Below are positions 36,182-45,388 of a DNA stretch of 64,000 nucleotides, piece by piece. The stretch's first letter is position 1. The number at the start of each line of letters is the position of its first letter. The position numbers and the translations under genes are program-made. This DNA comes from Candidatus Thiodiazotropha sp. (ex Myrtea sp. 'scaly one' KF741663) (lineage in GTDB: Bacteria > Pseudomonadota > Gammaproteobacteria > Chromatiales > Chromatiaceae), in contig JAHXIQ010000001.1 in the NCBI GenBank assembly GCA_025655555.1, forward strand, positions 558,001 to 622,000, read 5' to 3'. The notes beneath the pieces were generated by a model. It did not search any database. It was not told the origin of the DNA and was given only the letters and a program-made list of their open reading frames with translations.

Positions 36182-37855
36182 CTACCTCTGCAAACTCGCT
36201 TCGCTCTTGGCGCTGCGAATAATCAGTTCAACCCGGGTTCCCTCTCCCGGTTCGCTCTCAATGGAAAAGTCACCGCCAATCCTCCTCGCCCGCTCCTCCA
36301 TGATTGACAGTCCAATATGCTCGCCCGGATTCCCTTTGGGTGCAGTGCCTTCGAAACCCACACCGTCATCCTCCACCAGAATCAGATAGCTGCCCGGACT
36401 GCGACAACGTAACAGGACGCGTACCGTATGCGCCTTGGCATGTTTACGTATATTTGCCAGTGATTCCTGCACAATTCTCAATGCCTGCATCTCTTGTGTG
36501 GTATCGAGATCTACCTTGATACAGTCCGGTTGGAAAAAAGCCGATATACCTGTCTCCTGCTGGAAACGCTCCACCAACTTTTCCAGGGCCTGGACCAAAC
36601 CCCGCTGATCCAATGGTGCACGAAAACTGTTGATCAACTCTCTCAGTTCATCATGCGCCTCATCCAGACCATTGTGGATTCGCTGTGCCTCAAACATCAG
36701 CTTCTCCGAGGCATCACCATCCTGCAGGGTGTCCTCCAACATACGGATCTGGAAACGCAGACTGGCCAGCGTCTGAGCCAGTGAGTCGTGCAATTCATGG
36801 GCCAGAGAGGTCCGCTCCTCGACAATGGATAGCCGTCGAGCCTCGGTATCTGAACGTTGTTTGGCCACCGCCATACCCAGGTGACTACCAATGGTATTCA
36901 GGATATCCAGCACATCCTCCCGGCCATCGTAGATGCCCGGTTTGTCGACGTAGAGATGGTAGAAACCCAACACATCGCCGTGATACCACATCGGTACGGA
37001 GACCCGTTCCACCTCATCGGGACCAAACATGCGACGATCATTTCTGCTCGAACAGATTCCGGCATCCTGTGAGCAGAGGATATCTCCCGGCGACAGCGCG
37101 ATACCACACTGGCAGAGCTTAATCGGTAACATCTCCTGCTCGTTGTAGAGTCTGCCGTTTTGATCAATACACCCGACCTGCCGCACCCGGTCGCCCTGAA
37201 GCACCAAATGAACTGTGGCGGAGCGGGCACTGACCATGCGCTTGAAGACGCCCATATATTGCAGCAGCAGCTCATCCAGATTTTCCGACTGGTTGATGCC
37301 GGCAGCCACATCGTATAGCACCTGAAGTGAGGTGGTCTTCTGCGCCAGGCGCCATGTCTGACGGGCCACACGCACTTCCATATCCTCATAGATATCAGTC
37401 AGCTCCTCGTTCAGGCTGTCGATATCTTTTGCCATTCCACTCAATACCCCGGTCTGTTCCGAGACCCGGTTGGCTACTGGTTCACCCTGGCAGACCTGAT
37501 TGACAGTCTGTTCCAATGACGCCAGCGGACGCAGCAGCTGGCTACGCAAACGTATCAATAACATCAGTAAAGAGAAAAGCGCCATCAGGCTGGCAACGAA
37601 GAGCAGCCCTTGTAGCAGTTGGCGACTCCCTTGCTCCGCAAGCAACATGAGTGCAAACAGCAGGCAAAAGAGGGTGCTCAGTCCTAACATCAGGATCGGA
37701 ACAAGCAGATTACCAGTAACCAAAATACGTAGACTCGGCCAGTGGCGGGAATCGATCATCCCCTCAAGCCAGGTCAACCAACCATGCTCGCGCTGATAAT
37801 CATCGCCCCTGGCGCTACCCGCCGTCAGGACCGTCCGTTTCTCTTCAACTTGCAT
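36182..37855 (-). CDS. NarX-like sensor histidine kinase lacking the nitrate-binding loop
   Basis: 557 aa. Two adjacent membrane helices (about 46-74 and 80-102) separated by only a few residues, so there is no periplasmic P-box sensor as in NarX/NarQ. Then HAMP, a GAF-like domain (about 180-330) with cysteines KLCQCGIALSPGD and ILCSQDAGIC, HisKA_3 with SLAHELHDSLAQTLASL, and HATPase (VEDDGVGFEG). The cysteine cluster may be the real sensor site. Pairs with the NarL-like regulator. Confidence 0.88.
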   Translation of the reverse strand: MQVEEKRTVLTAGSARGDDYQREHGWLTWLEGMIDSRHWPSLRILVTGNLLVPILMLGLSTLFCLLFALMLLAEQGSRQLLQGLLFVASLMALFSLLMLLIRLRSQLLRPLASLEQTVNQVCQGEPVANRVSEQTGVLSGMAKDIDSLNEELTDIYEDMEVRVARQTWRLAQKTTSLQVLYDVAAGINQSENLDELLLQYMGVFKRMVSARSATVHLVLQGDRVRQVGCIDQNGRLYNEQEMLPIKLCQCGIALSPGDILCSQDAGICSSRNDRRMFGPDEVERVSVPMWYHGDVLGFYHLYVDKPGIYDGREDVLDILNTIGSHLGMAVAKQRSDTEARRLSIVEERTSLAHELHDSLAQTLASLRFQIRMLEDTLQDGDASEKLMFEAQRIHNGLDEAHDELRELINSFRAPLDQRGLVQALEKLVERFQQETGISAFFQPDCIKVDLDTTQEMQALRIVQESLANIRKHAKAHTVRVLLRCRSPGSYLILVEDDGVGFEGTAPKGNPGEHIGLSIMEERARRIGGDFSIESEPGEGTRVELIIRSAKSEASLQR

Positions 37856-37867
37856 AATGGGACTCTA

Positions 37868-39034
37868 TCACGAACCACTCTCATCGGTGTTGGGCATTGC
37901 TCCGGCATTCAAGCGTTCACGCAGTTGTTCTTCCCGCCAAGTCTGCAGCGCCTGGCCCAAGGCTTTACCCTGCAATCCCTGCTGATAGAAGGATGCCGGA
38001 GGCTTGGCCAGAAGAACCTCGCTGGCCAGCATCATTCCGTCTTCCCGCTGCACTAGCGTATCTGGCCATAGTGCCTTTGCCGCAAGCATGAAGTGCTGGA
38101 AACGCTGTGGCTGTTGTTGTGGCTTCAACCGACCCACAAGTTCCAGCAGACCACGGAAATCCTGCGGCGACGGTAAGCCGTTACTAAAGGCCAGAAGGTC
38201 GTTGAGCAGTTGACGCTCATCCCGCCCGGCCCGCATTGATCCTAGCCAATCATCGATACCATCGACACTGACTGCAGCATCGTAAAGTGAGACCGAAAGC
38301 CGGACACTGGGATCGTCCGTCAGTGCGACAGCGCGCTTAAGTGCTGCCAAGCTTTCTATTTCAGGATCACTTTTGTGGGATCCGGGCAGGCCCAGGATAT
38401 GATCGACAGCGGGCATTAGATGCAGCAAGACACCACTGCGATGCAGGACCTCGAAAAAGCGCCAGGGCGTTGTCTCTGCCATGGCCCGACTCATCTCTCG
38501 CCAGACCCTTTCAGCCTTGAGATTGGTCAGATCCGGCGAAGCTGCCATCTGCTTCATCAGCCCATGAGTCCCGTGAGCCACACGAAAACCCCACTGCCCC
38601 AGCTTGGCGGCAAAACGGGCAATCCGCAGCAGCCGTACCGGATCTTCTGCAAAGGCTGGCGTTATATGACGTAAGAGACCATTATCCAGGTCCTCACGGC
38701 CGCCACAGACATCAATCAGGTTTCCGCCCGCATCCATGGCCAGAGCATTGATTGTCAGGTCCCTGCGTAACAGATCCTGCTCAAGAGTGACCCCTGGGCC
38801 AGAAGCGACGCGAAAGCCTTTGTAACCGGGCCCGGTCTTCTCCTCAGTACGCGCCAAGGCATATTCATCCCCACTCTCGGGATGGAGAAACACGGGAAAG
38901 TCTGCATCGATCGGACGAAAGCCCTGGGCCAGCATCTGTGCTGAGGTGGCGCCCACCACGACCCAGTCCCGCTCACGCACGGGCAACTCGAGAAGTTGAT
39001 CCCTTACCGCACCACCCACTAAGTAGACCTTCAC
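37868..39034 (-). CDS. cca: CCA-adding tRNA nucleotidyltransferase
   Basis: 388 aa from GTG 39034 (VKVYLVGGAVRDQLLELPV), which matches the normal N-terminus; the frame upstream to 39187 overlaps the ABC gene and is not used. Class II enzyme: GGAVRD, catalytic acidic DADFPVFLHPE region, RRDLTINALAMDAGG, and basic NLKAERVWREM. Shorter than E. coli Cca (412 aa), so the C-terminal phosphohydrolase region is reduced or altered. Adds and repairs tRNA 3' CCA. Downstream of the ABC exporter gene, 67 bp away. Confidence 0.94.
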   Translation of the reverse strand: MKVYLVGGAVRDQLLELPVRERDWVVVGATSAQMLAQGFRPIDADFPVFLHPESGDEYALARTEEKTGPGYKGFRVASGPGVTLEQDLLRRDLTINALAMDAGGNLIDVCGGREDLDNGLLRHITPAFAEDPVRLLRIARFAAKLGQWGFRVAHGTHGLMKQMAASPDLTNLKAERVWREMSRAMAETTPWRFFEVLHRSGVLLHLMPAVDHILGLPGSHKSDPEIESLAALKRAVALTDDPSVRLSVSLYDAAVSVDGIDDWLGSMRAGRDERQLLNDLLAFSNGLPSPQDFRGLLELVGRLKPQQQPQRFQHFMLAAKALWPDTLVQREDGMMLASEVLLAKPPASFYQQGLQGKALGQALQTWREEQLRERLNAGAMPNTDESGS

Positions 39035-39101
39035 CGTTTCAACCTCGCCACCTTGCAGAGACGGGCATGACCACCGGGCATAGGGAACTGATGCGCAGAG
39101 G

Positions 39102-40925
39102 TCATGTGGCTGGCACCTCCGGCGGTAAAGATGCCAGCTCCTGCTGTTCCTTTTGCTGCAGTTGCCACATCTGATGATAAACCCCACCCAACAGCAGCAG
39201 CTCGCTATGGGTACCCTGTTCGATGATGCGGCCCCTCTCCATCACTAGGATACGATCCGCATCCACAACCGTGGACAAACGGTGAGCGATCACCAGTGTC
39301 GTATGGTCTCTCGCCACCTCTCGCAGAGTCTCCTGTATCGCTTGTTCAGTCTTGGTATCCAGAGAGGATGTAGCCTCATCGAAAACCAGGATGCGTGGTC
39401 GCTTGAGCATCGCACGGGCGATGGCAACTCGTTGCTTCTCTCCGCCGGAGAGCTTCAATCCCCGTTCACCCACAACCGTCTGATAGCCGTCCGGCAGTTG
39501 TTCAATGAACTCAGCAATGTGTGCGATTCGCGCTACTGCCTCGATCTCTTCCTGGCTTGCTTCGGGTCGGCCATAGGCCAGATTGTAGAGAATGGTATTG
39601 TTGAATAGCACGGTATCCTGGGGCACGATGCCGATCATGGAACGCAGACTCCTGCGAGTTACTCTACGGATATCCTGCCCATCGATAGTGATTCGGCCAC
39701 CTGTAACATCGTAAAAGCGAAACAGCAGGCGCGAAAGGGTCGACTTGCCAGCACCACTGTGGCCAACGACGGCCAGCTTCTCGCCAGCACCGATATTGAA
39801 ATTCACCTTTGAGAGGATCTGGCGTTCCGGCTGATAGAAAAAATCCACCTGCTCGAAACCCACAACACCACCATCGAGTTTCAGCTCGCTTGCGTCCCGG
39901 GCGTCGGTGATCTCGGGTTTCTCCTCCAGCAACTTGAAGATCAGGTCCATGTCTGCCAAAGAGTATTTGATCTGACGATAGACGATGCCAAGAAAGTTAA
40001 GCGGGATGAACAACTGCAGCATGAAAGCGTTGACCAGCACCAGATCACCGATGGACATACTCCCTTCTACGACGCCATTGGCAGCAAAGATCATCACGAA
40101 GGTGACACCGACAGCGATAATGCCGCCTTGTCCGAAATTCAGCAGGGACATGGAGGTCTGGCTTTTTACTGCGTTTTCCTCCCAATCGGCAAGTGTATTA
40201 TCGAATCGCCTCAGCTCCAGGGGCTCATTACCGAAGTACTTCACCGTTTCATAGTTGATCAGACTATCGAAGGCTTGGTTGTTTGCCTGGGAATCAAGCC
40301 GATTCATGACATGACGATACTCCATACGCCATTCGGTGATAGCAAGCGTAAAGCCCACATAAACCGCAACTGTGCCGAAAGTAACCAGAGTGAAGATAAT
40401 GTCATAGTGGGTCAACAATACGACCGCTACCAGGGCGAATTCCACCAGCATCGGGATGATACTGAAGACCATATAGTTAAGAATCGTGCTGACCGAACGG
40501 GTACCCCGCTCCAGATCACGGCTGATGGCGCCGGTCTGGCGCTCCAAATGAAAACGGAGCGATAGTTCATGCAGATGATCCAACACCCGATTGGAAAGAT
40601 TGCGCATAGCCCGATAGCGGACCCGGGCAAAAATAGCATCGCGTAATTCGTTAAATAACGCACTACCGAGTCGCAGAAGCCCATAGCCAAGGAGGAGAAA
40701 CAGGGGCAGTATCAGCATCGTCTGCTCGCCCTTCTCGAGTCCATCGACTATCTCCTTGAGCACCAGAGGTATGCCCACATTGGCCAGTTTGGCCAACACC
40801 AGGCAACCCAGAGCGAATAGCGCCCGCCCCCGGTATTCCCAGAGAAAGGGCAGCATATTCCGCAGATTGTGAAAATCGCGCCGGTCCTTGTGCACCGGGG
40901 CCTGGGATTGGATATGGCGGACCAT
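39102..40925 (-). CDS. ABC exporter of the Atm1/heavy-metal type
   Basis: 607 aa from ATG 40925 (MVRHIQSQAP); a TTG four codons upstream is possible. Six transmembrane helices in residues 30-310, with Atm1-like RRYETVKYFGNE-type sequence (SLINYETVKYFGNEPLEL), then an ABC ATPase: Walker A VGHSGAGKSTLSRLL near 387, Q-loop, signature LSGGEKQRVAIARAM, Walker B ILVFDEATSSLD. The NYETVKYFGNE motif marks the Atm1/HMT1 group that exports glutathione-linked sulfur or metal compounds, which fits a gshB- and sulfur-rich genome (inference). Confidence 0.9.
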   Translation of the reverse strand: MVRHIQSQAPVHKDRRDFHNLRNMLPFLWEYRGRALFALGCLVLAKLANVGIPLVLKEIVDGLEKGEQTMLILPLFLLLGYGLLRLGSALFNELRDAIFARVRYRAMRNLSNRVLDHLHELSLRFHLERQTGAISRDLERGTRSVSTILNYMVFSIIPMLVEFALVAVVLLTHYDIIFTLVTFGTVAVYVGFTLAITEWRMEYRHVMNRLDSQANNQAFDSLINYETVKYFGNEPLELRRFDNTLADWEENAVKSQTSMSLLNFGQGGIIAVGVTFVMIFAANGVVEGSMSIGDLVLVNAFMLQLFIPLNFLGIVYRQIKYSLADMDLIFKLLEEKPEITDARDASELKLDGGVVGFEQVDFFYQPERQILSKVNFNIGAGEKLAVVGHSGAGKSTLSRLLFRFYDVTGGRITIDGQDIRRVTRRSLRSMIGIVPQDTVLFNNTILYNLAYGRPEASQEEIEAVARIAHIAEFIEQLPDGYQTVVGERGLKLSGGEKQRVAIARAMLKRPRILVFDEATSSLDTKTEQAIQETLREVARDHTTLVIAHRLSTVVDADRILVMERGRIIEQGTHSELLLLGGVYHQMWQLQQKEQQELASLPPEVPAT

Positions 40926-41074
40926 GTTATGAAACAATATCTGGACGGCAAACTGGAATCTTATCGGATTTCTGCCTGCCTTGCGCCTTTACACCTAAAA
41001 ACCTACGGGTTTGGTGCCGGGCCGATCAGTATAAATCGGTTACAATTGCCAACAAATTCACTCAGCGAAATACT

Positions 41075-41431
41075 ATGAATCAAGATTGCAGCTACAACGA
41101 ACTCTATCCCCTACAAGTGCTGGATGACAGCATGGAACCTGAGTTTCCCGAAAAGTGCATTATCGTCATAGAACCCTCTGACGTCTGTGCCACCGGCGCA
41201 TTTGTGGTGGCCGAGGCCCAGGGTGACCGCTGGTTTCGACAGTTCATCTCAGAAGGTGATACAGGGAAACGGCTGGTTGCACTAAAGGCAGGCTACCCTG
41301 ACATCGAACTGACCGATGGTGAGTACAAAATCATTGGTGTCATCGTGCAGCGAAATATTGGGCGCAAGGTCAAGCATTATCATCCATATGTACCCAATGG
41401 CGTTCCACCCAAGCACATCGAAATCAACTAA
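41075..41431 (+). CDS. S24-fold protein without DNA-binding domain, probably non-catalytic
   Basis: 118 aa. Resembles the C-terminal peptidase domain of LexA/UmuD: Ser19 in LDDSMEPEF, the beta segment FVVAEAQGDRWFRQF, then LVALKAGYPDIELTDG and KIIGVIVQRNIGR. In LexA the catalytic lysine sits in a V-K-R-L strand; the aligned site here reads F-R-Q-F (Arg55), so self-cleavage is doubtful. There is no helix-turn-helix. Followed by an HMA-like small gene 116 bp downstream. Alternative: uncharacterised signal-peptidase-fold regulator. Confidence 0.8.
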   Translation: MNQDCSYNELYPLQVLDDSMEPEFPEKCIIVIEPSDVCATGAFVVAEAQGDRWFRQFISEGDTGKRLVALKAGYPDIELTDGEYKIIGVIVQRNIGRKVKHYHPYVPNGVPPKHIEIN

Positions 41432-41547
41432 TGCTTTCCTGCCATTTCGGTCTATTCTCATAATGTGTCCTGAATAAAGACACAACCGGCCGCTAGAGCC
41501 GTGGCATGAAAATGACCGTTGAACGCCTATAAAAAGGAGAGGAACGC

Positions 41548-41781
41548 ATGAACATCGATCTCGCTGACGTCACTCTACATGTGGACGAAACACTCGACTC
41601 AGACGGATTATCTCAACTGGAAGATGCATTCCGCAGTCGCGAGGGCGTCGTATCTGTCCATGTGGATCAAAGGCGTCCCCATCTATTCGTCTTGGAATAC
41701 AATCCTAAGTTGGTGAATAGCAAAGACCTGGTAAAAATCCCTCAGTTTCAGGGATTGCACGCAGAGCTTATCGGTCTGTAA
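41548..41781 (+). CDS. Small ferredoxin-like (HMA-type) protein lacking CxxC
   Basis: 77 aa with the beta-alpha-beta pattern of heavy-metal-associated domains (DVTLHVDETLDSDGLSQLED, EGVVSVHVDQRRPHLFVLEY) but no CxxC metal site, so metal binding is not expected. Very strong RBS AAAGGAGAGGAACGC. Follows the S24-fold gene. Could be a small regulatory or scaffold domain; function unknown. Confidence 0.75.
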   Translation: MNIDLADVTLHVDETLDSDGLSQLEDAFRSREGVVSVHVDQRRPHLFVLEYNPKLVNSKDLVKIPQFQGLHAELIGL

Positions 41782-41846
41782 ATCCACTGCCTGGATTCAC
41801 CGGCAGATAACGAAACCCGCTCGGAATCTAAAGGTATTACCGCCTT

Positions 41847-42117
41847 CTAGTGCAGTGTCCTATATTGTTTGACGTTTTTAGAGGCCCACAAATGACTCAA
41901 GTCAAGGCACAGCCCGCAGTCAATGGTTGCCCCATTAACAAGGGCTGTAACGCAGGATTGAGTCATTTGCGGGCCTCCCTTCGGGCACGACGAGAAGCTA
42001 TCATCCGCGTTGTTGCATTCCTTGCAAAGGGCACGCCATTCCCTGCGGAACGCCGCCTAGCGGCTAATAGCTTCTCGTCACGCTAAAATCGTTAAACAAT
42101 ATAGGACACTACACTAG
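41847..42117. mobile_element. MITE-like non-autonomous element with 35-bp terminal inverted repeats
   Basis: 271 bp. Ends are inverted repeats 41847-41881 and 42083-42117 (CTAGTGCAGTGTCCTATATT... versus CTAGTGTAGTGTCCTATATT..., 3 mismatches in 35). CTAG at both outer ends may be the duplicated target. Inside are two further hairpins: GAGGCCCACAAATGACTCAA (41881-41900) with its complement at 41958-41977 (one mismatch), and GACGAGAAGCTAT (41989-42001) with ATAGCTTCTCGTC (42067-42079). No transposase is encoded; a 78-codon frame inside is a by-product. Confidence 0.8.
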
Positions 42118-42409
42118 GCACTGAACTACACTCCATTTTCAAAATGGTGTTGGCATGTCTTTATAAAATCAATCGGTTAGGGGCTTCAAGCATGCCCCCT
42201 GCCCCGCTTTTTGGCTCCTGCTAAGGAAATCGACACTGATTGCGAACAACGCCTTGATCAAGGGTGTGCTTGCAGCCCTGAAAACACCGTATTTTGTTGC
42301 CGAATGAATAGCACTTCACCACCTCCTTCGCCAGGAAGTGTAAACTACCCAGCAGATTTCAATCCCAGACAACCAAAAAAACAGAATTATGACGAACAGG
42401 AGCATGGGC

Positions 42410-43537
42410 ATGCAGAGAGTGACCATTGTAGGCAGTGGCTTCGCCGCGTTGACTGCTATCAAGACCCTTCGTTCACAAGACAGTTCGATAGAGATCACTG
42501 TCGTCAGTCCAAAAGCTGAGTTTCACTATCTGCCTGGTTCGATCTGGATTCCTTCCAAGATTCGGGAACCTGAGGATCTAATCATTCCACTCCAAAGCTT
42601 CTACGCGCGCATGAATGTCAGGCATATTGCCGGAGAGGCTACCGGTCTCAGCGATGATGGGCGCACGCTTAAAACCACCGAAGGAGATATCGAAAACGAC
42701 GGTCTGATTATCGCTTCAGGCGGCCGCTTTATAAAAAAGCTACCGGGGATCGAACATGCAATCACCCCCTGTGAAGGTATCGCTGCCACGATGAAGATCC
42801 GCGAGCGCCTTGCTTCACTGGAAAACGGCACCATCGCCATCGGTTTCGCCGGAAACCCCAAGGAACCCAGCGCGATGCGCGGGGGACCGATGTTCGAATT
42901 CCTGTTTGGTATCGACCGCCAGCTCAGACTCGAAAAGCGCCGTGATAAATTCAAACTGATCTTCTTTACTCCAGCTGAAAATCCAGGGCAAAGGCTTGGA
43001 CCAAAAGCAGTAAAAGGACTGGTTCGAGAGATGGAGAAAAGGGATATTGAGACTCACCTTGGGCATAAGATGGTGGCGTTCTCACCAACCCAGGTAACTA
43101 CCGAGGGGGGCGCCTTTGATACCGACCTTATTCTTTTTATGCCAGGTATGACTGGCAATCAGTGGTTTGATCAAACCAACCTGAAGCGCTCTCCCGGTGG
43201 TCTTATCAAAGCAGATGCCCTATGCAGGGTAGAGGGTATGGAACAAGTCTATGTAGCCGGAGATTCAGGCAGCTTTCCAGGACCTGAATGGTTGCCAAAA
43301 CAGGCTCACATGGCAGACCTGCAAGCCATTGCAGCAGCAAAAAACCTACTGACTGAATTTAAAGGCGGAACACCGACTGAGACTTTCAAGGTGGAATTGA
43401 TCTGTATTGTCGACAGTCAAACCAGTGGCATGCTGGTTGCCCGCACAATGAAACAAAATATCGTTTTGCCCAGCATGGTCGTTTTCCACTGGCTCAAGCG
43501 TTTCTTTGAATGGTGGTATCTGCGTCAATACCGCTAA
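42410..43537 (+). CDS. SQR-like FAD-dependent oxidoreductase
   Basis: 375 aa from ATG 42410 (AGGAG at 42398-42402, 7-nt spacing); in-frame ATGs at 42389 and 42404 are alternatives. FAD motif VTIVGSGFAALTAIKTL, FHYLPGSIWIP, and later VYVAGDSGSFPGP. Resembles sulfide:quinone oxidoreductases, but at the second catalytic-cysteine region it reads IGFAGNPKEPSAM without Cys. A cysteine is present in TPCEG at about 121 and in ELICIVDS, so normal polysulfide chemistry is unlikely. C-terminus WWYLRQYR suits membrane attachment. Confidence 0.83.
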   Translation: MQRVTIVGSGFAALTAIKTLRSQDSSIEITVVSPKAEFHYLPGSIWIPSKIREPEDLIIPLQSFYARMNVRHIAGEATGLSDDGRTLKTTEGDIENDGLIIASGGRFIKKLPGIEHAITPCEGIAATMKIRERLASLENGTIAIGFAGNPKEPSAMRGGPMFEFLFGIDRQLRLEKRRDKFKLIFFTPAENPGQRLGPKAVKGLVREMEKRDIETHLGHKMVAFSPTQVTTEGGAFDTDLILFMPGMTGNQWFDQTNLKRSPGGLIKADALCRVEGMEQVYVAGDSGSFPGPEWLPKQAHMADLQAIAAAKNLLTEFKGGTPTETFKVELICIVDSQTSGMLVARTMKQNIVLPSMVVFHWLKRFFEWWYLRQYR

Positions 43538-43588
43538 TATTAATCTGGCAAGGAAATAGAGTGCAGTGAAAATATTGTGGAGGACCAA

Positions 43589-44797
43589 GTGAGTCAGGGA
43601 AAAGATTCAACCGACTCGAATGCACAACTGAAAGAGTTGTTGCGGCACGAAGAGCAGAAGAGTGAGCGCTACGCCAACAACGTCAGGCTATTGTTTACTT
43701 TTCTCTATTTTGCGGTCGCCTTTGGCATTCAGAATGAACTGCCGGCACACTCATTTCAGGCGATCATCGTCGCCTCCCTGATGAACCTCTTTTATGCCAT
43801 AGCCGTCTACTTCATACTCAAAGACCAACAACCACCAACCTGGATAAAGTATCCTTCGATCAGCATCGATATTATTCTGCTTTCTGTGGTCATCTACAGC
43901 TTTGGTACTTTTCGGACCTTCAAAACCGAAGCCTTTCTTCTCTACTATCTCTGGATCGGTCTTTCTACCCTACGATTTTCTCCGCGGCTGACACTGGCAG
44001 CAGGCCTGCTGAGTATTGGCGCCTACCTGATAATTACCTTTGCTGCCATAGGCACCCAAAGTATAACGCTGGGTACGATTACCGATGAGTTTACGACCGA
44101 CCGGGTTAGCGCCATCAATATCGTTTTACGACTGGTATTCCTCTCCACATTCATTGCTTTGGCTGTCTATATTGCCAAGGTCTTCCGCATCGTTGCATCC
44201 AGGGCACTCACTAAACAATTACTTCAGGCCAGACATGATCGTGTGAGTGAAACACTAGATAAGTTAAGAGCCACACAAAAACAGCTTGCCAATAAAAACA
44301 GAGAACTGGCGACCCTGTCTGAAATCGATCCTCTCACACAATTATACAACCGTCGTAAGATAGACCAATTCATGTCCGAGGCCCTGGAAAACGCCGATCC
44401 GCCACTCTCTCAAGTAGCGTTGATTCTGTTGGATATTGACCGCTTTAAATCTTACAACGATCAATACGGGCACCAGGTGGGTGACAGAATCATACAAACT
44501 GTTGCAGACGTCCTGCGAAAGACCATACGCGGCAACGACAACATTGGACGCTGGGGGGGAGAAGAATTTATTGTTGTCTGCCGGGAAACTGATATCGAAG
44601 CCGCCATGGCACTTGCAGGTCGACTGAAAACATCAATAGAGTTCAGTGAAGTTGAAACTGATGAAAAAGTCACCTGCAGCTTCGGCGTTACCACTTATCG
44701 GGAAGGTGACACTGCAGACAGTCTATTGAAACGTGCAGATGAGGCGCTGTACATATCCAAGGAACAGGGACGAAATCAGGTTACTTTCGTAGCGTGA
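43589..44797 (+). CDS. Membrane-bound diguanylate cyclase
   Basis: 402 aa from GTG 43589, preceded by GGAGG at 5-6 nt; the earlier GTG at 43577 is less favoured. Six hydrophobic segments at about 28-210 form a membrane sensor, then a coiled linker (KLRATQKQLANKNRELATLS) and a GGDEF domain with active-site RWGGEEF and inhibitory RGND five residues before it. It should make cyclic di-GMP and be subject to product inhibition. Context: follows the SQR-like gene, so sulfide- or redox-linked signalling is possible but unproven. Confidence 0.92.
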   Translation: MSQGKDSTDSNAQLKELLRHEEQKSERYANNVRLLFTFLYFAVAFGIQNELPAHSFQAIIVASLMNLFYAIAVYFILKDQQPPTWIKYPSISIDIILLSVVIYSFGTFRTFKTEAFLLYYLWIGLSTLRFSPRLTLAAGLLSIGAYLIITFAAIGTQSITLGTITDEFTTDRVSAINIVLRLVFLSTFIALAVYIAKVFRIVASRALTKQLLQARHDRVSETLDKLRATQKQLANKNRELATLSEIDPLTQLYNRRKIDQFMSEALENADPPLSQVALILLDIDRFKSYNDQYGHQVGDRIIQTVADVLRKTIRGNDNIGRWGGEEFIVVCRETDIEAAMALAGRLKTSIEFSEVETDEKVTCSFGVTTYREGDTADSLLKRADEALYISKEQGRNQVTFVA

Positions 44798-44815
44798 ATA
44801 ACCCAAACATCGAGA

Positions 44816-45265
44816 TCACAGCCTTAGTCTTCGTTCCAGCTGATCAGCAATTAAGTCATAACCTTTAAATCGCATCTCAGCGATCTCTCCACTCTCTTCG
44901 TAGATACGGTTTAACCGCTCAAGGACAGCCGTCTCATCGGGCGAAAGCCTCTGCCGGGTGAAAGCCTCTGCCAGACCAATATAGATGCGATAAGCGTCGA
45001 TATAGGATCGATAATCTCTGTTTCCAGCATGGATCAGAGAACGCTCGAACTGTATGTATTTTTGCAACAACCGCTGGTGGTTCGCCCGGTTATAGTAGAG
45101 ATCGGATACTTCAGGCACTATACAGGAAGACGAGATAGACAACAGATCATCAACAGAATAGGTCTGTATGCTCGATCTTAAATCAAAGCAGGCCAAATGC
45201 TGTCCAACAGCATGGGATGAAAACCCTAGAAAAGTGACGGCTGTTGCGAGTACCCATTGCCGCAT
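44816..45265 (-). CDS. Secreted hypothetical protein
   Basis: 149 aa with signal peptide (residues 1-21, cleavage after VGQ or nearby: MRQWVLATAVTFLGFSSHAV). Mature part has two cysteines (ACFDLRSS and SSCIVPEV) likely forming a disulfide, and is helical (YYNRANHQRLLQKYIQFERS; IYIGLAEAFTRQRLS). No recognised domain. Convergent with the diguanylate cyclase gene; last gene before the chemosensory cluster on this strand. Confidence 0.75.
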   Translation of the reverse strand: MRQWVLATAVTFLGFSSHAVGQHLACFDLRSSIQTYSVDDLLSISSSCIVPEVSDLYYNRANHQRLLQKYIQFERSLIHAGNRDYRSYIDAYRIYIGLAEAFTRQRLSPDETAVLERLNRIYEESGEIAEMRFKGYDLIADQLERRLRL

Positions 45266-45388
45266 CGTTACCTGCCTTTATTGCCACCAATTTATTTCAA
45301 AGACATGACAATAACCTATAGACAAAATAGGAAAGACTGTAAATATTGGAAATGGGTTGGACCGGCAGAGATTATCGGTCTGGTGTGG

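Noticed and set aside
41850-42086. 78-codon open frame inside the MITE-like element
   Set aside because: Begins in the inverted repeat, resembles no transposase, and follows the palindromic structure.
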